A stretch of DNA of 64,000 bases, taken from assembly GCA_902619835.1 (NCBI GenBank), contig CACNFS010000001.1, positions 62,001-126,000 of the forward strand, written 5' to 3'. Position 1 is the stretch's first letter, and every line of letters begins with the position of its first letter. Source of the stretch: an uncultured Pelagibacteraceae bacterium. Its GTDB lineage: Bacteria > Pseudomonadota > Alphaproteobacteria > Pelagibacterales > Pelagibacteraceae. This document shows, one piece after another, positions 57,030-64,000 of this stretch. The notes below the pieces were generated by a model. That model ran no database searches. It saw only the letters and a list, made by a program, of their open reading frames with translations, and had not been told where the DNA came from. The translations under genes were made by a program, and so were the position numbers.

Positions 57030-57872
57030 CTATTTTTGCCTAAATGCTGATGCTTCATAAACTCCCAAAATGTCAAGAGTTTCAGTATGAAATCCAAGTT
57101 CCTCTAGTGCCTTTTTTACTCCAGGTTGTTCTATATGACCTTCAAGATCCAAATAAAAATTTGCTTGTTCAAAAGTATTCTTTACAGAAAAACTCTCAAG
57201 CTTTGTTAAATTAACTTGATTAGTTGCAAAACCACCAAGACATTTATAAAGCGCCGAAGGTTCACTTTTAACTCTAAAAATACAACTAGTAATAAATTTT
57301 TTTTCTTTTATAAAATCGGGTTGTTCAATATTTTTTCCCATTATTAAAAAACGAGTGACATTACCTTTTTCATCCTCAATATTTTTCTCTAGGATTTTCA
57401 AATTATATATTTTTGCAGAAAGTTCTGACGCTATAGCAGCTATTGTTTTATCATTTCCATCAGCTAATTCTTTTGCAGATCCTGCAGTATCTGCTGAGAT
57501 TATTGATTTAAATTTTTTTTTTGTTATTATATTTTGACATTGGCCAATCGCTTGTGCGTGACTTCTTACAAATTTGATATCATTCAAACTAGCCTCTGGT
57601 TTACATAATAGGTTGTGTTCAACTACCTGAAAATGTTCTCCATGAATTTGCAATTTATATTTTGGAAGAAGATAGTGTATATCGGCAACTCTTCCTGCAA
57701 GAGAATTTTCTATTGGTATTACTATTTTATAATCAGGATCGTTATAAGCCTGTTTAAAAGTTTCCTCAAAAGTTGCACAAGTTTTTATCACTGCATCTTT
57801 ATAAAGATTTTCAACTGCGATATGTGAGTATGCTCCAAGTTCACCTTGGATAGCAATTTTTTTTTTACTCAT
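57030..57872 (-). CDS. pheA: prephenate dehydratase
   Basis: Converts prephenate to phenylpyruvate for phenylalanine synthesis. Start IAIQGELGAYSHIAVENLY, IPIENSLAGRVADIHYLL, and the catalytic Thr-Arg in GNVTRFLIMGK. A C-terminal ACT domain (GALYKCLGGF-like region with NLTKLESFS) gives feedback control by Phe. 280 residues, monofunctional. Overlaps kdsB by 8 bp. Confidence 0.94.
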   Translation of the reverse strand: MSKKKIAIQGELGAYSHIAVENLYKDAVIKTCATFEETFKQAYNDPDYKIVIPIENSLAGRVADIHYLLPKYKLQIHGEHFQVVEHNLLCKPEASLNDIKFVRSHAQAIGQCQNIITKKKFKSIISADTAGSAKELADGNDKTIAAIASELSAKIYNLKILEKNIEDEKGNVTRFLIMGKNIEQPDFIKEKKFITSCIFRVKSEPSALYKCLGGFATNQVNLTKLESFSVKNTFEQANFYLDLEGHIEQPGVKKALEELGFHTETLDILGVYEASAFRQK

Positions 57873-58626
57873 TTGTTTCCATTATTTTTTGGATTTCATC
57901 AAAATCTTTTTCAGTATCTACACTTAAAGGTTTTGAATTTACAAAACCAACATGAATCTTCATCTTATTTTCAAACGCTCTCATTTGTTCTAAATTTCTT
58001 TCTAACTCTAGCTTACTTCTTTTAAGATTTACATACTTTATTAATGCCTCTCTAGTAAATCCATAGATCCCTATATGGTGGTAGGCATAATCATTATGAC
58101 CTGTAGTAATACTTCTATCAAAATCTGAGACTGGAGAAAAAGTTGAATTTTTTATTGCTTCTTCGATCTTATTATTAGGCACATGACTCGTAAACACTTT
58201 GACTACGTTAATATCATAAACTTCGTCAACTAGTAAAGCAGAAGCTAAGGTTCCAATTTCACATTTACCATTCCACATATAATCGATTAATTGTTTAATT
58301 GACTCAGGGTTAATATTTGGCATATCACCTTGAAGATTTACAATTATTTTTGGTTTTTCTTGTAATGTTTTTTTAAAAACCTCAAAAACTCTATCAGTTC
58401 CAGTACGATGTTTTTGTGAGGTTAGTATTGCATTTCCGCCATAACTTTTCACTTTATCTATTATTTGCTGATCGGGAGTGGCCACATAAACTTCTCCAGC
58501 TTTAGATTTCTTTGCGGCGTCATAAACATGAAGAATCATCTCTTTATTATTTATAAGTTTAAGAGGTTTATTGGGTAATCGCTGAGCGCTCAGTCTTGAT
58601 GGTATTATTATTGCAGTTTTATTCAT
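57865..58626 (-). CDS. kdsB: CMP-Kdo synthetase
   Basis: Activates Kdo as CMP-Kdo for waaA. IIPSRLSAQRLPNKPLKLI, VNLQGDMPNINPESI and HIGIYGFTREAL are the family boxes. 253 residues. The ATG follows a hairpin that holds its probable ribosome site. Overlaps pheA by 8 bp. Confidence 0.94.
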   Translation of the reverse strand: MNKTAIIIPSRLSAQRLPNKPLKLINNKEMILHVYDAAKKSKAGEVYVATPDQQIIDKVKSYGGNAILTSQKHRTGTDRVFEVFKKTLQEKPKIIVNLQGDMPNINPESIKQLIDYMWNGKCEIGTLASALLVDEVYDINVVKVFTSHVPNNKIEEAIKNSTFSPVSDFDRSITTGHNDYAYHHIGIYGFTREALIKYVNLKRSKLELERNLEQMRAFENKMKIHVGFVNSKPLSVDTEKDFDEIQKIMETNE

Positions 58627-58632
58627 AAATTA

Positions 58633-58649
58633 TGCGTCCTAGAGACGCA
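58633..58649 (-). promoter_or_regulatory. hairpin in the kdsB leader
   Basis: Perfect 6-bp stem TGCGTC/GACGCA with a 5-nt loop, ending 7 nt before the kdsB ATG on the minus strand. The only ribosome-site-like bases there, AGGA, are half in the loop and half in the stem. It could hold back translation or be an operator between kdsB and the divergent cytochrome gene. There is no T-run after it in either direction. Confidence 0.4.
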
Positions 58650-58720
58650 AAAAAATTTGGTAATTTTAAGTTTTTTTTTAAAAACTCATGTTATACGTCT
58701 TTAAAGTATTTACCAAAATT

Positions 58721-59266
58721 ATGGATAGTTTTGAAATAAATAAAATAATAGCTGCAGTTCTTTTGACGGCCTTAATTGTTATTGGAATTGGAAAGTTTAC
58801 AGACATATTATTTCACGTAGAGAAACCAGAACAATCAGCCTATAAAGTGGATGGGCTAGAAGTTGCCTCAGCCAATAACGTAACTGAAGCATCCGATAAG
58901 CCTCCAGAGATAGTAGATATTAAAGCCCTACTAGCTATGGGAGACTTAGCTCATGGAGAAAAAGTTTTTAAAAAATGTAGCGCTTGTCATATGATTGCAG
59001 CAGATGGAAAAAATATGATAGGCCCAAATTTATGGAATGTAATTGGAAGAACAGCTGGCTCAGTAAGTGATTATAAATATTCTAAGGCAATGGTTGCCTA
59101 TGCCAAAGAATGGTCTTTTGAAGAAATGAATAGTTATTTAATCAAACCACAGGCTTATATTAAAGGAACGAAAATGGCTTTTGCAGGACTTAGAAAAGAA
59201 AAAGATAGAGCATCAGTTATTTTATATATGAATTCAAAAGGTGACAATCCTAAACCTTTACCTTAA
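58721..59266 (+). CDS. membrane-anchored cytochrome c (class I, c552/CycM-like)
   Basis: 181 residues from ATG 58721 (an in-frame ATG at 58688 adds an unlikely extension). N-terminal uncleaved membrane anchor KIIAAVLLTALIVIGIG, an acidic linker, then a class I cytochrome c domain: heme site CSACH in FKKCSACHMIAADG, GPNLWNVIGRTAGS and the Met ligand in KGTKMAFAGL. Likely carries electrons from bc1 to the aa3 oxidase encoded at 22-27 kb. Overlaps convergent argF by 4 bp. Confidence 0.93.
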   Translation: MDSFEINKIIAAVLLTALIVIGIGKFTDILFHVEKPEQSAYKVDGLEVASANNVTEASDKPPEIVDIKALLAMGDLAHGEKVFKKCSACHMIAADGKNMIGPNLWNVIGRTAGSVSDYKYSKAMVAYAKEWSFEEMNSYLIKPQAYIKGTKMAFAGLRKEKDRASVILYMNSKGDNPKPLP

Positions 59267-60189
59267 TCAAGACACCATTTAATTATGCTTTTTTGAGCGT
59301 GCACCCTGTTTAACGCTTGTCTCCAAACTACTGATTGCTTTCCATCTATTACTTCATCCGTAACTTCTTCTCCTCTACCTACTGGAAGACAATGCATAAA
59401 AATAGCATCTGAATTAGCCTTGCTCATTAATTTCTTATTTACTTGGTAGGGTTTTAAAGTTTTCTTTTTAAAAACTTTGTTTACTTTATCATTCATTGAG
59501 ATCCATTTGTCAGTCATTATACAGTCAGCGCCGATAGCTGCTTCTAGAGGTTTAGGAGTTATTGTTAATTTCACTTTCTCTTTTTTGGCTAACTTTAATA
59601 TATTTTTGTTAGGAGAATATTTTTTTGGACAACCAATATTGAGCTTGAAATTGAATTTGCTAGCAGCTTCAATTAAAGAATTTGACATATTATTATTTCC
59701 ATCTCCAATCCAGGAAACAGTTTTGCCCTCAATAGAACCATTGCTTTCCTCATAAGTAAGAATATCAGACATAATTTGACATGGGTGACTGACATCAGAA
59801 AGGCCATTAATAATTGGAATATCTAAATGCTTTCCAAACTCCTCTAAATTTTTGTGAGATGAGGTTCTCAACATAACAATATCTACATACTCAGATAAAA
59901 CCTTTGCAGTATCTTTTAAGCTCTCATCTCCCTTTCCGTAATGTATTCCATCTGGATTTAAAATAATTGATGATCCACCTAATTGCTTTACAGCAATATC
60001 AAATGACATTCTTGTTCTTGTTGAGGGTTTCTCAAAAATCATAGCCATCGACTTACCTTCAAAGGGCTTATCTTCATCAGGCGCAGATTTGTTTAATCCA
60101 GATCTATTTTGTTTTCTCTTCTTTGCTTCTTCAATAATCGCTCTAAGCTCTACTGAAGAACAGTCAGAGATATTTATAAAGTTTTTCAT
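59263..60189 (-). CDS. argF: ornithine carbamoyltransferase
   Basis: Makes citrulline from ornithine and carbamoyl phosphate. FEKPSTRTRMSFD (carbamoyl-phosphate loop), SHPCQIM, and MHCLPVGRGEEV (ornithine site Cys). 308 residues. Starts on the base after the argD stop; argD-argF is a common alphaproteobacterial operon. Confidence 0.96.
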   Translation of the reverse strand: MKNFINISDCSSVELRAIIEEAKKRKQNRSGLNKSAPDEDKPFEGKSMAMIFEKPSTRTRMSFDIAVKQLGGSSIILNPDGIHYGKGDESLKDTAKVLSEYVDIVMLRTSSHKNLEEFGKHLDIPIINGLSDVSHPCQIMSDILTYEESNGSIEGKTVSWIGDGNNNMSNSLIEAASKFNFKLNIGCPKKYSPNKNILKLAKKEKVKLTITPKPLEAAIGADCIMTDKWISMNDKVNKVFKKKTLKPYQVNKKLMSKANSDAIFMHCLPVGRGEEVTDEVIDGKQSVVWRQALNRVHAQKSIIKWCLD

Positions 60190-61353
60190 TTAAAATTTTT
60201 TGCAAACTTTCTCTATTATTTTTAAACCTAAGTTTATTTCGTTCTTTGTTACATTTAAAGGAGGCAAAAGTCTGACAACATTTTCAGCAGCTCTCACAGT
60301 CAATAAATTATTATCTAAAAGTTTTTGAATAAATTTAGCTTGATTTACATGAAGACAAAGTCCAATGAGCAGTCCTTTACCTCTTACTTCTTTAATAACT
60401 TTAGGATACTTATTTTTAATTTTATCAAGTTGATTTATAAAATATTTTCCATTTTTGCTAACATTGTTTAAGAAGCCTTTTTTAAACATTACATCCATCA
60501 CCGCGTTTCCAGCACTCATTGCTAATGGGTTTCCTCCAAATGTTGATCCGTGAGTCCCTGGCTTCATGCCTGATGCTACTTTTTTATTAACTAAAACTGC
60601 ACCTATAGGAAAGCCACCGCCAATCCCTTTTGCTATTGGAACAATATCAGGTTTAATTTTTGCATATTCAAAAGCAAAAAATTTACCACTTCTTCCAATT
60701 CCACATTGCACCTCATCAAGAATTAATAAAATCTTTTTCTTATCACATAATTTTCTTAAGCCTTTGAGGCAAAAATCTGGAATAACTTTAATGCCTCCTT
60801 CTCCCATTATTGTCTCCACCATAATAGCTGCTGTTCTACTAGTTATAGCCTTTTCTAAACCTTTATGATCACCAAAGTTAAAATGATCAAAACCATCAAC
60901 TTTAGGTTTAAAACCTTCAATAGCTTTTTTACTATTACTTGCAAAAATTGCAGCGATAGTTCTCCCATGAAAACTATTATTTATACAAAGCACTCTATTT
61001 TTTCTTGGTTGACCTTTTGAATAAAAATATCTTCTAGCAAATTTTATAGCTGCCTCAGTTGCTTCAGCACCAGAATTTTGAAAAGTTACATAATCTGCAA
61101 ATGTTTTTTGGGCTAATCTTTTTGCCAATCTCTCTTGCTCAGGTATAGTAAAAACGTTTGAAACGTGCCATAATTTTTTCGATTGTTTATTGATAGATCT
61201 AATTAAATAGTCGTTAGCATGACCAAGGCAATTTACAGCAATTCCTTGAACGAAATCTAAATATTTCTTTCCATTCGTTGTATATAAGAAACTTCCTTTT
61301 CCTTTGGAAAAAGAGATTTTCTTTCTGTTATAAGTATTTAAAATTTTACTCAT
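60190..61353 (-). CDS. argD: acetylornithine aminotransferase
   Basis: PLP class III aminotransferase of arginine synthesis. YLDFVQGIAVNCLGHAN near the N-terminus, NSGAEATEAAIKFAR, LILDEVQCGIGRSG and the PLP Lys in PIAKGIGGGFPIGA. 387 residues. It may also act as succinyldiaminopimelate transaminase as in other proteobacteria. Overlaps the ABC permease gene by 4 bp. Confidence 0.94.
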   Translation of the reverse strand: MSKILNTYNRKKISFSKGKGSFLYTTNGKKYLDFVQGIAVNCLGHANDYLIRSINKQSKKLWHVSNVFTIPEQERLAKRLAQKTFADYVTFQNSGAEATEAAIKFARRYFYSKGQPRKNRVLCINNSFHGRTIAAIFASNSKKAIEGFKPKVDGFDHFNFGDHKGLEKAITSRTAAIMVETIMGEGGIKVIPDFCLKGLRKLCDKKKILLILDEVQCGIGRSGKFFAFEYAKIKPDIVPIAKGIGGGFPIGAVLVNKKVASGMKPGTHGSTFGGNPLAMSAGNAVMDVMFKKGFLNNVSKNGKYFINQLDKIKNKYPKVIKEVRGKGLLIGLCLHVNQAKFIQKLLDNNLLTVRAAENVVRLLPPLNVTKNEINLGLKIIEKVCKKF

Positions 61354-62162
61354 GATTTTATTTTATAGCCTTTTTTATACAATAAATAACAAACAAGCCA
61401 GCTAACAAAGCTTAGGGCAGTTAAATATACTAAACCAACAGAGATTGAACCGTCTGAAGTGCCAATAAAACTATATCTAAAACCATCAATCATATAAAAA
61501 AATGGATTTACTTTACTTACTGCTTGCAAAAAGTCAGGGAGTCTCTCTATTGAATAAAAAGTACCTGATAAGAAAGATAATGGAACTATTACAAAATTAG
61601 TAACTGTCGCCATGTGATCAAATTTTTCAGCCCATAGCCCAGCAATTATTCCAATATTTCCTAAGATAAATGAAGAAAGTAAGGTGAACGCTATTAGCAT
61701 TAAGTAATTTTTTATTTCAATATCAATAATTATATGAAATACAATAATTGAGACTAATCCGATTACTACGCTTCTTGTTACAGCCGCAAGAGAAACTGAG
61801 ATCGTAACTTCTCCAGCAGATAGAGGAGCAAATAATAAATCGACTATAGTTCCATCAATTTTTTTAATCATAAAAGATGAAGAAGAATGAGAAAAAGATT
61901 GTTGAATTACCTGCATAGAAATCAACCCTGGCGCTAAAAAAGTTATAAAAGGCACTCCAAGAACATCGCCTCTATCTGCTCCAATAGCTAAAGATAAGAC
62001 AAGTAAAAAGAGTAAAGATGAAACTAGTGGAGAAAAGATAGTTTGTATCCACACAATTAAGAATCTTAGAACTTCTTTTTTATACAAAGTCCATGTTCCG
62101 TACCAATTAATTAATCCAAATCTTCTTTTTCCAATTTTATATTTTTTCGAAATTTCAACCAT
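61350..62162 (-). CDS. ABC-2 type transporter permease
   Basis: 270 residues, six membrane helices, ABC-2 family: IQTIFSPLVSSLLFLLV, then FLAPGLISMQVIQQSF, and the conserved VIVPLSFLSGTFYSIERLP and NPFFYMIDGFRYSFIG. Related to export permeases such as YadH or NodJ. No ATPase gene is adjacent, so its partner must be elsewhere. First gene of the permease-argD-argF run. Confidence 0.85.
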   Translation of the reverse strand: MVEISKKYKIGKRRFGLINWYGTWTLYKKEVLRFLIVWIQTIFSPLVSSLLFLLVLSLAIGADRGDVLGVPFITFLAPGLISMQVIQQSFSHSSSSFMIKKIDGTIVDLLFAPLSAGEVTISVSLAAVTRSVVIGLVSIIVFHIIIDIEIKNYLMLIAFTLLSSFILGNIGIIAGLWAEKFDHMATVTNFVIVPLSFLSGTFYSIERLPDFLQAVSKVNPFFYMIDGFRYSFIGTSDGSISVGLVYLTALSFVSWLVCYLLYKKGYKIKS

Positions 62163-62298
62163 TGATAGTCTTATAACCTGTTATTAAAAAAACTGTGCAA
62201 AACTAAATCTACTCACAGCTTTGATGCGTTTTAATGTTTTAAACCCCAATATTATGCCCTAAGTTTTTAATAATTACTAAATATTGTAATTATATACT

Positions 62299-62793
62299 AT
62301 GAGTTGGACAGAAGAAAAAGTCGCTAAATTAAAAGAACTCTGGTCTAAAGGGCATACTGCAAGTCAGATAGCCGAAGCATTAGGTGAAACCACTAGAAAC
62401 GCAGTAATCGGTAAAGCTAATAGGTTAAATTTAGAAGCTAGAGCCCCTTCAAAGCAATCTAATTCACCTAGAACCAATGATAATAAACAGATTAGAAGAG
62501 GACCAGCACCAACATCAAGAAAAGCTAAATTTCAATCAATTTTATTAGATAAAAACTTCGAGCCAGAAAACCCTAAATCTCTTGAAGAACTTACAGACGA
62601 AACGTGCAAGTGGCCTATAGGTCATCCTAATGAGGAAAAGTTCTATTTTTGCGGTAGAAAACCTGAAGGAGATTTTCCTTATTGCAAACTTCATGTTTTG
62701 TATGCCTTTCAACCTAAAAATCAAAAAGACGATGATCTTGGTGATGAGATACCAGAATTTATCGAGAAAAAAGTTAAAGCCTCGTCTGGTTAA
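62299..62793 (+). CDS. gcrA: GcrA-type cell-cycle regulator
   Basis: 164 residues. MSWTEEKVAKLKELWSKG, then SQIAEALGETTRNAVIGKA, the GcrA helix-turn-helix; basic linker; C-terminal TCKWPIGHPNE, FYFCGRKPEGDFPYCKLH with conserved Cys/His. In Caulobacter GcrA binds RNA polymerase sigma-70 and activates promoters with methylated GANTC, so it is the partner of CcrM at 3.7 kb. The 136 bp upstream holds no GANTC, but a TTTTGCACA (minus strand, 62194-62202) is one base off the DnaA box TTATNCACA. Confidence 0.93.
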   Translation: MSWTEEKVAKLKELWSKGHTASQIAEALGETTRNAVIGKANRLNLEARAPSKQSNSPRTNDNKQIRRGPAPTSRKAKFQSILLDKNFEPENPKSLEELTDETCKWPIGHPNEEKFYFCGRKPEGDFPYCKLHVLYAFQPKNQKDDDLGDEIPEFIEKKVKASSG

Positions 62794-62826
62794 CAAAACT
62801 TTAACATTACAATCATATAATTGATT

Positions 62827-63054
62827 ATGAAGTTTATTAAAAAATACCTTAAATGGTTAAGTACTTTTTTAGTTCTTACAGGTATTTTATTAACAAATTT
62901 GAATATGTATCCAGTAAATATAATGTTTCATGGAGCGGGAGTTGTTGGATGGACTATTGCAGGTTTTATTTCTAAGGATAAAGCAATATTAACCAATTTT
63001 GGGTTGCAGATTCCATTATTTATTATTGGTTTTTATCAAATTTTGGTTCCGTAA
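62827..63054 (+). CDS. small two-helix membrane protein of unknown function
   Basis: 75 residues from ATG 62827 (TTG 62821 also in frame). Basic start KFIKKYLKWL, membrane helix WLSTFLVLTGILLTNL, loop YPVNIMFHGAGVVGWTI, then a second hydrophobic segment FGLQIPLFIIGFYQIL. No motif I can name. It lies between gcrA and arsC on the same strand with 27 bp to the latter. Confidence 0.65.
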   Translation: MKFIKKYLKWLSTFLVLTGILLTNLNMYPVNIMFHGAGVVGWTIAGFISKDKAILTNFGLQIPLFIIGFYQILVP

Positions 63055-63080
63055 GTTCGGGACACTTCAATACATTTTTT

Positions 63081-63524
63081 ATGAGGAAAATAAAAACAAT
63101 ATTATTTGTTTGTACTGGAAACTCTGCGAGAAGCATAATAGCGGAAAGTATTGTAAACAATAATTTCCGAAATCAATTCATCGCATTTAGCGCTGGAAGT
63201 AATCCTTCAGGAAAAATCAATCCCTACATTAAAGAGTATCTTGAAGGAAAAAAATTTAATTTAGCCACGTATTATTCGAAAAATTTTGATGAATTTTTAA
63301 AAAATGATATTGATATTGATTACGTGATTACAGTTTGTAATAACGCCAATAAAGAAGTTTGTCCTGTATGGCCCAAAAAAAAGACCATTACGCACTGGGA
63401 CATCGCGGACCCTGTTGAAAAAATTAAAAAAACTAAAAATAAAGATAAAATAAATTTAATAGCTGAAGAAACTTATAATATAATTAATGAAAAAATTAAA
63501 CATTGGGTAAAAAATGAAAAGTAA
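63081..63524 (+). CDS. arsC: arsenate reductase, thioredoxin-coupled low-MW phosphatase type
   Basis: 147 residues. P-loop VCTGNSARS with the nucleophilic Cys, ITVCNNANKEVCPVWP with the Cys pair used in the thiol relay, and DIADP. This is the ArsC family that reduces arsenate to arsenite; a protein tyrosine phosphatase is the alternative. Overlaps the aquaporin gene by 11 bp, which supports the arsenic role. Confidence 0.85.
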   Translation: MRKIKTILFVCTGNSARSIIAESIVNNNFRNQFIAFSAGSNPSGKINPYIKEYLEGKKFNLATYYSKNFDEFLKNDIDIDYVITVCNNANKEVCPVWPKKKTITHWDIADPVEKIKKTKNKDKINLIAEETYNIINEKIKHWVKNEK

Positions 63525-64000
63525 AAAGATATTTATTGGTGAATTTATAGGAAGTTGTTTTTTAGTCATGATTATTGTTGGTTCAGGTATTATGGCTCAA
63601 AATCTAACTGATGATATCGCTGTAATGTTAATAGCGAATACTTTAGCTACAGGTGCAGGATTATTTGTTCTGATTACTTCAATCGGTGATATCTCCGGCG
63701 CACATTTCAATCCTGTCGTTACTTTAGCAATGTATTTTACCAACAAGATTAAAAAAAATTTAATTATCACTTATATCTCTGCTCAAATCTTAGGTTGCAT
63801 GTTAGGGGTAATGTTAGCAAATTTTATGTTTGATCTTCCTTTGTTACAGCTTTCACAGAAGATAAGACCTGGAATAAATATTTTTACAGCTGAGATCATT
63901 GCAACTTTTGGATTAATTTTTGTGATATTTGGATCTTTAAAGAGCGGCAAACTTGCGGTCGCTTCATCAGTAGCTACTTTTATAACAGCGGGGTATTGGT
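63514..64000 (+). CDS. MIP-family aquaporin/aquaglyceroporin, partial
   Basis: 162 residues visible, cut by the right edge. KIFIGEFIGSCFLVMIIVGSGIMAQ, then the first pore half-helix SGAHFNPVVTLAMY where the usual NPA reads NPV. Beyond it ISAQILGCMLGVMLANFMF. The second NPA motif would be past the window. With arsC overlapping upstream, it resembles the AqpS-ArsC pair of Sinorhizobium, where arsenite leaves by the channel. Substrate here is inferred. Confidence 0.85.
   Translation, partial: MKSKKIFIGEFIGSCFLVMIIVGSGIMAQNLTDDIAVMLIANTLATGAGLFVLITSIGDISGAHFNPVVTLAMYFTNKIKKNLIITYISAQILGCMLGVMLANFMFDLPLLQLSQKIRPGINIFTAEIIATFGLIFVIFGSLKSGKLAVASSVATFITAGYW

Noticed and set aside
58633-58649. Hairpin as a transcription terminator
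   Set aside because: It is followed by A on the plus strand and has its T-run before, not after, the stem on the minus strand; no gene ends nearby.

Overview
This window is a continuous, very AT-rich stretch of bacterial chromosome, almost certainly from a free-living alphaproteobacterium of the SAR11 (Pelagibacter-like) clade. The evidence is the gene set: CcrM and GcrA cell-cycle factors, split F0 ATP synthase with b and b' subunits, the ctaC-ctaD-ctaB-ctaG-ctaE oxidase cluster, short HisG plus HisZ, DUF1289 and DUF2093 proteins, a derived alphaproteobacterial tRNA-His/HisRS pair, and a retinal pathway. The packing is extreme: about 70 genes in 64 kb, many stop/start overlaps of 1-20 bp, and no gene-free stretch longer than about 240 bp. 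I saw no insertion sequence, prophage, CRISPR array or integrase. Membership in SAR11 is an inference; no database was searched.

Layout. 0-7 kb: ispE (cut by the left edge), a secreted TPR protein, family-4 uracil-DNA glycosylase, RNase HII, the GANTC methyltransferase CcrM behind a cluster of GANTC sites, an FAD monooxygenase and MutY. 7-13 kb: a DciA-like protein, a DsbA-like thioredoxin, an unusually short SMC with no visible hinge, and the F0 operon atpI-B-E-F'-F. 12.8-19.4 kb: crtI-crtB-crtY-blh (lycopene to beta-carotene to retinal), then ispH, thrB, rnhA. 19.4-27.5 kb, opposite strand: the aa3-type cytochrome c oxidase cluster with assembly factors and a 36-residue mini-gene, followed by SURF1, thrC and a peroxiredoxin, plus rsmE upstream. 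27.5-31 kb: CDGSH protein, haloacid dehalogenase, pirin, quinone oxidoreductase, DUF1289 and DUF2721 proteins. 31-40.7 kb: ubiA, an MsbA-like exporter, waaA-lpxK-lpxL for lipid A/Kdo assembly, purD, rsmD, pgi, a BamF-like lipoprotein and lspA. 40.7-47.3 kb: ileS, ribF, a HAD phosphatase, and groES-groEL behind a good sigma-32-type promoter. 47.3-57 kb: hisG-hisZ-hisS, tRNA-His, cspA, accA, glcB, recR, ybaB, dnaX and the SRP RNA. 57-64 kb: pheA, kdsB, a membrane cytochrome c, argF-argD, an ABC-2 permease, gcrA, a small membrane protein, arsC and an aquaporin cut by the right edge.

How it fits together. The energy genes stand out: the proton-translocating oxidase, the F0 rotor and the retinal pathway (chromophore for a proteorhodopsin, not in this window) lie within 16 kb. 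CcrM and GcrA together are the core of the alphaproteobacterial methylation-dependent cell-cycle circuit. Lipid A, Kdo and outer-membrane lipoprotein genes show a diderm envelope.

Most worth checking: the hinge-less SMC; an A11 run in dnaX where slippage in either direction would give a gamma-like short product; two places (tRNA-His/hisS and SRP RNA/dnaX) where a stable RNA ends 4-8 nt before a start codon; three GANTC sites in the ccrM leader; AccA with a C-terminal membrane segment; and a glcB leader too short for the glycine riboswitch known from other SAR11 strains.
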